From positions 496,001 to 560,000 of the forward strand of contig NBAY01000013.1 of the NCBI GenBank assembly GCA_002794775.1: 64,000 bases of DNA, in the 5' to 3' direction. The notes beneath the pieces are model-generated. The model worked only from the letters and a program-made list of their open reading frames with translations, made no database searches and was not told the origin of the DNA. The translations under genes were made by a program, and so were the position numbers. This DNA is from Porodaedalea pini. Taxonomy: Eukaryota; Basidiomycota; Agaricomycetes; Hymenochaetales; Hymenochaetaceae. The first letter of the stretch is position 1, and each line of letters starts with the position of its first letter. Positions 10,695-18,997 of the stretch are shown piece by piece.

Positions 10695-13600
10695 CTAGGC
10701 ATCAGAGTCAACAGACTCGGAATCAACGTCTGAGACGTCGTTCTGGTCCTCATCTTGCTCTTGGGTGTCGTTCATCATTTCGAGCTCTTCCTCGGAGTCT
10801 TCTATGAGTTTGGTAACTGGAACCGAAAGATTAGGATGGGGGAAATAGGGAATAAGTCGAAACGCAGCAATTCTAAGGCGGGAAACTGCCCCATTGAGTT
10901 CCGCCACGATATACGATCCTCCCTCCGTTTTTCGAATGACCACGTAAGGGCCAAGGTACCGAGGTTTCATCTTTCGGTTGAGTTCCATTTTCGTTCGTGA
11001 GTTCCTAAGAAGAACAAGTCGTCCTGGTTGGAAGTCGTAGTCTTTAATAAGACGTCGGTTCGCCTCCTCGAACTGTCTTGCATACGCGTGCCTGGCATCG
11101 CTGACCTTCTTGGCAATGGCTTCTAAATCCTCGGGGCGTTTTTGAAGCTGGCGAGCTCGGATGGAGACGAGTTCAGTAGTAGAGAGCGGGGACTCGATTG
11201 GGGGTACGAGATACGTAGCTTCAGAGATATCGAAGGGGAGCAGCAGTTCTACTCCGTGGACCATGAAGTACGGCGACAGTCCTGTGGCTCGTAGGATAGT
11301 GATTCGTTCGGCCCAGAATACTGAGTGAGCGTGCTCGTGCCAACGCTTCTCGTTTCCTTCTGCGGCTTTCATGAGAGCTTCCTGAACATCGAAATGTTTT
11401 CGTTCGATTAGTCCGTTAGCGCGTGAGTTGTAAGCTGAAATACGGATGTGATTGATGTGGTAGCGATCTTTCAGCCAATCCAGCGCAGCAATGAACGGCT
11501 TTCCGTTGTCGGTAACGAGTTCTGGGCAAGCTCCGAAGCGGCAGAGTATATCCTCGAATATGAACTGGCTGATTGCTTTGCCAGTTTCGGAGCGGAGGAG
11601 ACGGAACTCGGGGTATCCTGAAAGTGAGCATCGTGCATGGACAATGTAGCGATAACCTCCTGCCTTTGGCATGACTTTCGTATTGATGTGCACCTTCGAG
11701 AATAGGGGAGCGATGGATGGGACCGTTGGTGGAATAAGAACTTGCTTCGTCTGCCTGATCTGGCACTCGTGGCACGTCTTAACGTAGTGCTTGACGTCGT
11801 GTCCAAGGGAAGGCCACCAGAATCGATCGAGGAGTCTGGCTCGTACCGAATATACTCCCTTATGTCCGAGGTCATCGTGGGCGGCTTTGACGAGTGTCCA
11901 TCGACGTTCCGGTTCGATGACTACCTGGTGCCGCTCGTTCCGTGCTTTCCGCCACAGCTTTCCAGCTCGGACGAAGAATCCCGTCGCATACCTGACTAGT
12001 GTGGGGATGTCCTTCTCTGGGATCGACGAAATTAGCAGTGGGTCTTCTAAGAAGCGTTTTACGTCATCGAGACGACGATCCTTGGCACGCGCTGAGTCGG
12101 AGGCCGGGAACAATTCCGGACTGCCTGTTCCGGGCGTTCCGTTCATTGCGTCCGTTGCATTCGATCCGTTTGTTGCGTAGGCGGAACCGACGGAATAAGC
12201 TGGACCTAAGATAAACGCGTAGGCTTCGTCGATCCATGCCTCGTAGTCGTCCTCTTCTTGCGGATCGGTTGGTGCAGCGCGCCTACGAGACAATCCGTCT
12301 GTGCCGGTGAACTCCAAAGCTGGTACGTGTCGTAGGATGAACGAGAACAAAAGAATGCCGGCGATCCACCTATTGATGGTAGCGTTAGGTTGTAAATCGG
12401 GGTTGTTGATCATCCCTTTGATGTACGCTGCGTCCATTTCCACGATGAGCTTGCGAACTCCAATGAGAAAGAGACGGTTAGCTCGCAGGGCTCGGAATAG
12501 ACCAAATAACTCGATTTTTGGCTGAGAATACGTAGCTTGGACCGAGTTCCAGTTGATGGACCCAAACCTGTTGATACGTCGACGGCCGTCAGCGTGCTCC
12601 TGGCCAAGCGTCCAGCTGACTCCGATGATGGATGAGTCGACAGCGAGTACGACCTCGAGATCTGACTGGTAGTCGATAGCGCAGAGGGCCGGGCACTTCG
12701 TAACTGCTTCCTTGAGAGCGTCCATGGCGTCCTGTTCTTCAATTCCCCAGTCGAAAATTATGTTCTTCTTCGTCAGACGAATGAGCGGGCGAGCCATCTT
12801 GGCGAAGTCCTTGATAAAGACTCGTAAGACTCCTGCTGTGCCAAGAAATCCCTTGACCTCGGTGACTGTGCAACACGATGGCCAGTCGCGGACCTTCTGA
12901 ATCTTAGAGTCATCTGGTTCTCGACCCTGGTAAGTGCACTTGTGACCAACAATAACGCCGTATGGGGCGCATATACGTAGCTTTTTCGCTGAGAAGGTTC
13001 CTCCAACAACTTTGACTCGTTGAAGGATTCGGTTGACGTCCTGGAGGTGCTCCCAGACGAAGCGTCGAATCCCTGGGTTCTCAGGGATTGTTTCGTATGA
13101 TCCAACGGGGAGTTCGTACCGCGTCTTTGGTCCTCTGGCCATAACGTCGTCGGCGTAGGGGGTCGTAACTTCCGGGATCTCGTCTTGCAGAATGAACGTG
13201 AGGTCGTTGTGAAGAATTTGAAGCGAATTCGTGTACCCCATGGGGAGTACGGTGAGACGAAACGTTCCTAGGGGCGTCTGGAAGGTAGTCAGATCTCGGG
13301 AGCTTTCGTGTAGGGTTCGCTGGTCGAAGGTGACGAAGAGATCCAGTTCGGTGTAGCAGGCACGGCCACCAAATTGCTCGGCAAGCGTGTCGACGTTCGG
13401 GGGCACAGCCGCGTCGCGTATCGTAATTCTATTGAGATCTTGCAGATCGTGGACGAAGCGAAGCGAGACTCCGTCCTTCTTCATAACCGAAAACATCCGT
13501 GATCGGTAAGATGAGTTCGAGGGCTCATAGACTCCGGCGTCAATCTTCTCGCGTAAAAGCTTGATCATTGCTTCTCGAATTCCCGGTGGAATGGGAATGT

Positions 13601-14186
13601 TCCTGTGGACCCACGGAACGTGCGGAACTGTCGGAATGCGTACTGGGTCGAACCAACGCGGGTCCAACGCTCCTCGGTCAGTTTCTACCCAGGCTAGCGC
13701 ACCTTCTTGTAACATGATCAAGTTGATGACTAGTTTTCGTTCCTCGGGCCAAAGAAATTCGCAGGGATCGATGTCGAAAGCATCGGCTCGTTCCTGCGTA
13801 AACTTGCCGGTTGGCGTAAAAGCGAAAGGTTTGGTAGGGAGTACTGGCATCCCTTCTAGCGGGCTGGGGTGCTTGCGTCGCACGATCCTGAATTCCTCGG
13901 GGAGCGTTCCAGCGACGGGACGAACTTTATTGGCGACTTTCTTGTAAGCCAGAACTGCGGGATCGGCGCCGTCTGGGGTCTCGAGGACACACGAGTCGTA
14001 TTGAGCGTCGTTGACGTCGAGGGATAATTTATCTGACGAAAAGAAAAGGTGGCGATGGCGTTGTTCATAAATAGAGACCGGAATCGTAGAGTCTAAGATC
14101 GAAAATACTGAATGTGAAGTTTTGGGAGCGCATATAGCGAGCTGTTCGTCGTCTCTCCGATGCTGGGACATCAGTTCCTCGACCAC
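10695..14186 (-). CDS. Element B pol: reverse transcriptase, RNase H, integrase
   Basis: Open frame of 1163 codons overlapping the end of gag in the -1 frame, so it is made as a Gag-Pol fusion by frameshifting or from the ATG at 14171 that overlaps the gag TGA. Order: reverse transcriptase with YADD as catalytic box (usual Ty3 form YxDD with V/L/M), RNase H (LAVDSSIIG, later GTDGLSRRRA) and integrase with an HHCC finger (H...H...CHECQIRQ). In the DDE core the second acid (VTDNGKPF) and glutamate (ANGLIERKH) are present, but the first aspartate seen in A (HIDTKHM) is Asn here (HINTKVM). Integration is therefore probably abolished despite the long frame. It ends in an acidic tail; no chromodomain. 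Confidence 0.85.
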   Translation of the reverse strand: MVEELMSQHRRDDEQLAICAPKTSHSVFSILDSTIPVSIYEQRHRHLFFSSDKLSLDVNDAQYDSCVLETPDGADPAVLAYKKVANKVRPVAGTLPEEFRIVRRKHPSPLEGMPVLPTKPFAFTPTGKFTQERADAFDIDPCEFLWPEERKLVINLIMLQEGALAWVETDRGALDPRWFDPVRIPTVPHVPWVHRNIPIPPGIREAMIKLLREKIDAGVYEPSNSSYRSRMFSVMKKDGVSLRFVHDLQDLNRITIRDAAVPPNVDTLAEQFGGRACYTELDLFVTFDQRTLHESSRDLTTFQTPLGTFRLTVLPMGYTNSLQILHNDLTFILQDEIPEVTTPYADDVMARGPKTRYELPVGSYETIPENPGIRRFVWEHLQDVNRILQRVKVVGGTFSAKKLRICAPYGVIVGHKCTYQGREPDDSKIQKVRDWPSCCTVTEVKGFLGTAGVLRVFIKDFAKMARPLIRLTKKNIIFDWGIEEQDAMDALKEAVTKCPALCAIDYQSDLEVVLAVDSSIIGVSWTLGQEHADGRRRINRFGSINWNSVQATYSQPKIELFGLFRALRANRLFLIGVRKLIVEMDAAYIKGMINNPDLQPNATINRWIAGILLFSFILRHVPALEFTGTDGLSRRRAAPTDPQEEDDYEAWIDEAYAFILGPAYSVGSAYATNGSNATDAMNGTPGTGSPELFPASDSARAKDRRLDDVKRFLEDPLLISSIPEKDIPTLVRYATGFFVRAGKLWRKARNERHQVVIEPERRWTLVKAAHDDLGHKGVYSVRARLLDRFWWPSLGHDVKHYVKTCHECQIRQTKQVLIPPTVPSIAPLFSKVHINTKVMPKAGGYRYIVHARCSLSGYPEFRLLRSETGKAISQFIFEDILCRFGACPELVTDNGKPFIAALDWLKDRYHINHIRISAYNSRANGLIERKHFDVQEALMKAAEGNEKRWHEHAHSVFWAERITILRATGLSPYFMVHGVELLLPFDISEATYLVPPIESPLSTTELVSIRARQLQKRPEDLEAIAKKVSDARHAYARQFEEANRRLIKDYDFQPGRLVLLRNSRTKMELNRKMKPRYLGPYVVIRKTEGGSYIVAELNGAVSRLRIAAFRLIPYFPHPNLSVPVTKLIEDSEEELEMMNDTQEQDEDQNDVSDVDSESVDSDA

Positions 14187-16849
14187 TGAAAACCCGACTG
14201 CTTATTGAAGCGAGCGATGGTGCGGACTCCGGTTGCGACCTTGCATTTGCGCCAGCGTTCAGATGGATCGGTGAGCGTGATATGCTGGTCTCCTGAGAGG
14301 AAGTCCTTCGTTTCACACTCAGTGATGGCGAAGAATGGTCGACCAAGTAGGGCCTCGAACGGAGCGTTTCGAACCACCTGTGCTTGGAGCGAGACGTCGA
14401 CGCCAGCAACGGATACTTTGACATTCTGGATCATCCCCAACGTAGAGGAACGACCTGTATCAGCAGACTCGAGAGTCATTGACTGGTCAGCGCGTAGATG
14501 GATACCTAATTTCTCCCATACGTCTTCGCGGATGAGGCAAACGACGGCACCTTGGTCGAGAATACATTCGACTTCCAATGCGTCCGCGAAAATTGCCTTG
14601 ACCGTCCGTAGCGGCAGACATTCCTCGGCAGCTGGTCCTACGTCGTGATCCGGACATGCGCTGTGTGCGACGAGGCCTTCGGTGGACCAGGACGAGCCAG
14701 GATGGCCGGTTCCGGGCGTTCCGGGCGTTCCGGGCGTTCCGTGGGTTGCGCTCGTTGCGCTTGTTCCGCCTGCCCCGACCAGATGGACGTCTCCTACTGT
14801 CAAACGCTTTGTCGTGGTAAGGTCTTTCATCTGTTTTCGTACGTCAGGGGCCAGAGCTAACAGTTCTCGTTGCGAGATGGTGATGTTCGAGTCGAGAGAG
14901 CGAGTGAGGACTGTCTGCGCGACCGCAGCGTCTTCGACGGGGGACACGTAGCGGTACTGCGGCTGCGTAGATGACGTCTTGGGTGCGTCAGCGGGCTGCG
15001 GCTTTGCTGGGCGGGTCGAGGCCTCTGGCTTTGCTGCGGGGACTGGAGTTGTCTTGGGATCTGTTCTAGGGGGCGCAGTCGGTTTAGGGGGAACTTGTAC
15101 TCCGTCGAACTTAGCTTTTTGCGCCGCACTGGTCCTCCTCCTAGCTTCTCCTAGCAATACCTCGAGTCTCTCTACCTCGTATTCGTCTTCCGGGATCTCC
15201 TCAATCGTCGCTGAGGCCACAAGAACGGGTTCGGGGAATGTAGTTTCGGAGTCGGCGACTTCGACTAAGTTGACTGTATGCGCGACTTGATCTTTTCCTA
15301 AGAATCCGTCGATACGTTCCATGATCATTCGTCCAGGGACTGTGCTCGGGACGAAGCTCCCGTTGGCCAGGGTTACTCGTCCTTCCGCGTTGCGTGCGCA
15401 TTTGCCGTTCTGGATATATTCAAGGACTTTGGGGCAAGATTGAATGAAATGGCTTAGCTCCCCACAGAACGTGCACCCTGGGTTTCGTGGCTGCGAAGGT
15501 ACAGGTGCTGCTGGTGACGTCGAGACTGGTGCGTTGCTTCTAGTCGTACCTGATCCTCGTCCCATGGCGTCGAGCTGGACTTGGAAGCTCTTGAGTGTTT
15601 CCATGACTGTGCTGAGATCGACCTCCTCCTTTTTGACGGTAATCGAGCTGCTGGAAGTCGAGGTACGTGGCGCCTGAGCCGTCGAGCCACTGAATGACGC
15701 TCCTCCGAGGATGAAGTCGGCGTGCTGGACGATAGTTTCGATTTTGTAGGGGTCGCCTTCTTCGTGATCGGACTCCTTGATCTCTAAGCGCCGAAGAAGC
15801 GCTGTACGTAAGTCGCCGGTGATTCCTCTCAGGAACGCGTGCTGGGATTCTGGCTTGGTGAGCTTATCTTTCGCGATAAGATAGTCGGATCGAACTACGA
15901 AATCTCGCTTATACTGTCCCAGATCTTTGCGAGAGCGAATCCCTTGTTCGGCTCGGTCGACGACCATTTGCTCGAACTCGGCGCGGGAGTAGCGTCGTCC
16001 TGCTCCGAGGCTCGGGTATAGTCCGGTGGTTGCTTTCTTGATGTCGTTCCATACAATCGGGTTGGCTTTGAACTCGTCCAAGGTTTCCCAGAGTTCAGCG
16101 ACTTCTGCCGAGGCGTAGTACCTGGCGTATTTGGCTTTCGATCTGTCGTCCCAATTGAGATCGTCGGCGAGGAACTCAATATCCTCGAAGTAACGGGGTA
16201 GGTCCCTGGCGTTGGAACCGTCGAAGTGCGGGGCATCGCGCTGCCCGCGTCGTGGTGCTCTCGTCGCCATTGGTGGCTGATAGATAGTGTGGAGGGACGA
16301 GCGTAAGATCTGAGGAGTTAACGATGAGGTAAGACGTTGTCGAGTGGCAAGAGTCCCGGACGCTAAAGGAGCTGCTAGCGGAACGGACAGGTCGGACGGA
16401 ACGGACAGAACGACTGGGGAAGAGAATACCGCGGCGGGACTGGATGAAGGAAACTGTAGATGCGATAGACGAAGAGTAGGGCTTCCTGGCGGCGAGGTGG
16501 ACTGCTGGGAATCGGTCGGGGATCGGGATTCTGAGGTGGACTGCGGAGCGGATGGTTCTGCTGATGTCGGAGGTAAATTCGAGCCGAGAAACGAGAACGG
16601 GGACGAGATCGTAGACGGAAACGATGATGGAAGGTTTGATGAGTCTTCTGATACCGAGGCTTGGACTGCTGAAGATGGAGGTGAAGGGGAGTGATCGTCG
16701 AGATCCTCTGACCTGTGCGGATCGGATGATAAGATGCGGTCAACGGTTTCTTCTTCACCTGAGTCTGTTGATTGAATCTGTGCTTCTCTGGCTTCACGTT
16801 CCAGCCTGGCTAGAATCCACTTATTCGGTGGGCGACCTGAACGTGACAC
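14171..16849 (-). CDS. Element B gag with C-terminal protease
   Basis: Open frame of 892 codons. About 190 residues of Ser/Pro-rich sequence precede a capsid-like region, a CCHC knuckle (CTFCGELSHFIQSC) and a retropepsin-like domain with the box ILDQGAVVC, where DQG replaces the usual D-T/S-G. The codon aligned with A's gag ATG is GTG at 16849; the next in-frame ATG is at 16270 (MATRAPRRG), so initiation is either non-AUG or internal. A Gly-Thr-Pro repeat matches the 9-bp DNA repeat at 14707-14742. Gag ends 15 nt after a GGGTTTT heptamer. Confidence 0.82.
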   Translation of the reverse strand: MSRSGRPPNKWILARLEREAREAQIQSTDSGEEETVDRILSSDPHRSEDLDDHSPSPPSSAVQASVSEDSSNLPSSFPSTISSPFSFLGSNLPPTSAEPSAPQSTSESRSPTDSQQSTSPPGSPTLRLSHLQFPSSSPAAVFSSPVVLSVPSDLSVPLAAPLASGTLATRQRLTSSLTPQILRSSLHTIYQPPMATRAPRRGQRDAPHFDGSNARDLPRYFEDIEFLADDLNWDDRSKAKYARYYASAEVAELWETLDEFKANPIVWNDIKKATTGLYPSLGAGRRYSRAEFEQMVVDRAEQGIRSRKDLGQYKRDFVVRSDYLIAKDKLTKPESQHAFLRGITGDLRTALLRRLEIKESDHEEGDPYKIETIVQHADFILGGASFSGSTAQAPRTSTSSSSITVKKEEVDLSTVMETLKSFQVQLDAMGRGSGTTRSNAPVSTSPAAPVPSQPRNPGCTFCGELSHFIQSCPKVLEYIQNGKCARNAEGRVTLANGSFVPSTVPGRMIMERIDGFLGKDQVAHTVNLVEVADSETTFPEPVLVASATIEEIPEDEYEVERLEVLLGEARRRTSAAQKAKFDGVQVPPKPTAPPRTDPKTTPVPAAKPEASTRPAKPQPADAPKTSSTQPQYRYVSPVEDAAVAQTVLTRSLDSNITISQRELLALAPDVRKQMKDLTTTKRLTVGDVHLVGAGGTSATSATHGTPGTPGTPGTGHPGSSWSTEGLVAHSACPDHDVGPAAEECLPLRTVKAIFADALEVECILDQGAVVCLIREDVWEKLGIHLRADQSMTLESADTGRSSTLGMIQNVKVSVAGVDVSLQAQVVRNAPFEALLGRPFFAITECETKDFLSGDQHITLTDPSERWRKCKVATGVRTIARFNKQSGFQWSRN
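14189..14195 (-). promoter_or_regulatory. Predicted -1 frameshift site, element B
   Basis: GGGTTTT on the minus strand, phased G GGT TTT in the gag frame and 15 nt before the gag TGA. The -1 frame is open from here into pol. I did not test for a downstream pseudoknot. Confidence 0.7.
14707..14742. repeat. 9-bp tandem repeat in element B gag
   Basis: About four copies of a GGGCGTTCC-like unit, read on the minus strand as Gly-Thr-Pro repeats between the zinc knuckle and the protease. Its length is probably variable between copies. Confidence 0.7.
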
Positions 16850-16857
16850 GATTGAAA

Positions 16858-16879
16858 CCCCCTCGCGGTGGGCTCCACT
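16858..16879 (-). promoter_or_regulatory. Element B primer-binding site
   Basis: Minus-strand sequence directly after the 5' LTR, identical over 22 bases to element A's site at 8950-8971. Same inferred, unidentified tRNA primer. Confidence 0.7.
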
Positions 16880-17957
16880 TGATAATTCTGAGTTCCGGTT
16901 GTTAGTGAATAGGAATCAGATGATTGAGTTCGAGGGAGACGTGTCTAATGGGTCAATACCCTCGTTCCGGTCGAGTTCCGTGGGTTCCGGATCGCAGGAT
17001 TCGGGTTGCGTGCGTTCCGGTGTGTCAGGGGCAACGGAATCGACGAAGCGTACTAATAGGGAAGTGTTCGAAGCGTAGCGCCGGCGGAGCGCTCGAGATG
17101 TGTGGGGGATCGTCGGTGGCTGTGTCGGAAGACACGGAGACGCGCTAATACTAACACGACTTTCTCGGAGCAGGATTGTCCTCGGGATGGACGGCTGGTC
17201 CCTGTGCTCAACAGACGTCGTCTGGAGTACCAGAGAGCGGGGCGAGATACGGGACTTAATTCAGAAGATAAGAGACGAGAGGGAGTCGAAGTCGAGATAA
17301 CGAGAACGAAGCGAAACGAGGTAAGGACGGAACGGACAGAACGAGCGCAACGGGCGCAACGCGAATAAAATGAAGTTGAGGTGAGCAATTCGAGTCACTG
17401 AGGCACCGAGGCGTACCTAGAGACAGTCCTGAGAGATAGCACACGAAGTTAGGCGTCGAAACTCGGGGGTGGAATTGCTGTTCTATCTACAACATTCGAC
17501 GCTCTATAAATACTAAACAAGTGTCCTGCGTAAACATGAAAGGCGAAATAAAATAAGACGAGTCCTCTATTGTCCTACCACTGAGCCTCCTGAGTGTTTC
17601 CTTTGAGCGGCTCCACGATCCGAACTACTGAAAGGCGGGGACGGCGCGTGTTGACTTGGCATAGCGTCGGTGAGCTTCGGGATCCTTTGTACGGAGCCGG
17701 AACGACCAATGCCGGGCTGCCGCATGTTCGTTAGACAAAGGCAAATGAACGAACCTTTGGCAGGGTCGAGTGGACACGCGCACAGATAAGTGCACCGGGG
17801 TCGGTCCGAGTAGCTGATGCGTGCGATCCGGCCGTTGCGTGCGTTCCGTGTTCGGGTAATCACCGCCGACCCGGGTGTACCGCTTTGCTCGATTGCCAAG
17901 TCGAGGCTCTTCGACTTCGTGATGTACATCGCGTGCGTTCCGCTCGTTCCGTGCCCA
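16880..17957 (-). repeat. Element B 5' LTR
   Basis: About 1.08 kb ending, on the minus strand, GAATTATCA beside the primer site. A weak minus-strand TATTTATA occurs near 17500. The outer boundary is set by where element A's gag resumes and is uncertain by about 10 bp. Confidence 0.65.
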
Positions 17958-18997
17958 ACGAACCGGTTGGTGTTACAACGGGCACCGAAGTGTTGGAAGG
18001 CCCAGCAATGATGGCCAAAATTGCGGAGGAAGTATCGGACGAAGAGTTGGAAGTGGCGCAGTATGAAATGTTGTTGAATGAAGCGAAGAAGCGAGCGTCG
18101 GCGGCGAAGAAAGCCAAGTTCAATGGAGTCAAGATACCGGTACGACCGAAACCCGGTCCAGTGAACGTACCGACAACCTCAAATGCGAAACCGAGCATAC
18201 CGAAGCCAGCGGGTAACCCGAACATCCCCCAGGAGGGCCGATCGATGACGAATTTGGGCGGGAACCAGCCACAGTTCCAGTACGTCGCTCCGATCGAGGA
18301 TCCGGCGACGGTTCAGAAGGTATTGTTGAGGACGTTAGACTCGGCGGTAACGGTCACACAGTGGGAGCTCCTCGCTCTGTCTTTGGATATGAGGCGGCAG
18401 ATGAAGGAATTGACAACAGCGAAGCAGTACGCGGTCGGTAACGTCAACCTCGTCGAGTCGGACCAGGAAGGGAGCGAAGTCACGGAGTACTGAGCGGTAC
18501 CGGAGTCGTTGGCTCCAGTTCTCTTAGAGTCGGGACCGGCAGCACACGACATGCTTCCCATCCGCGTAATTAAGGTATTGATCGAGGATGCCGTCGAAGC
18601 AGAAGCCATACTCGATCAAGGGGCAGTGGTGTGCATCATTCGGGAAGACGTGTGGGAGAAGCTAGGAATTCATTTAGATCCGGATCACGCGATGACGCTC
18701 GAAGCCACAGATGCGGGGAAGTCGTCGACACTGGGAAGGATTCGAGACACCAGATTCAGGGTAGCGGGTGTGGATTTGAAGTTGCAGGTTCAGGTGGTTT
18801 CGGTGGCGCCATTCGAAGTATTGTTGGGGTGACCATTTTTCGCTCTTACCGAATGCGAAACGAAGGATTTCTTGTCGGGCAATCAGCATATAACCATCAC
18901 GGATCCCCAAGATCAGAATCGTAGGAGCAAGGTGTCGACCGGTATCCGGGCATTCTGGCGCGCTCCGGAATCGGGTTTTCACAAGTCGAGGAACTGA
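17957..18997 (+). pseudogene. Element A gag, second part, with protease
   Basis: Resumes A's gag after element B. It contains the linker matching B's (KKRASAAKKAKFNG) and a retropepsin-like box ILDQGAVVC at about 18610. TGA codons at 18491-18493 and 18830-18832 lie in the same frame; at the second, B has Arg, consistent with CGA changed to TGA. Gag ends at 18995-18997 with a TGA whose last base starts the pol ATG (TGATG). The B insertion appears to leave a one-base frame discrepancy, which may be a boundary error on my part or an old indel. Confidence 0.78.
18973..18979 (+). promoter_or_regulatory. Predicted -1 frameshift site, element A
   Basis: GGGTTTT in G GGT TTT phase, 15 nt before the gag TGA at 18995. 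The -1 frame runs straight into pol. Confidence 0.7.

Larger units (their letters stand above)
10440..17957 (-). mobile_element. Element B: Ty3-type LTR retrotransposon related to A, antisense to it
   Basis: Read on the minus strand from a 5' LTR at about 17957-16880, through the primer site, gag (16849-14171) and pol (14186-10695), to a short 3' terminus at 10440. Gag and Pol are clearly homologous to element A. The left edge (TGATAATTC) is firm because the same bases end the right LTR beside the primer site. The right edge is uncertain by about 10 bp; an AACG repeat at 10435-10438 and 17957-17960 may be the target duplication, but it does not rejoin A's gag frame cleanly. Unlike A it has no room for an antisense gene. 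Confidence 0.82.
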
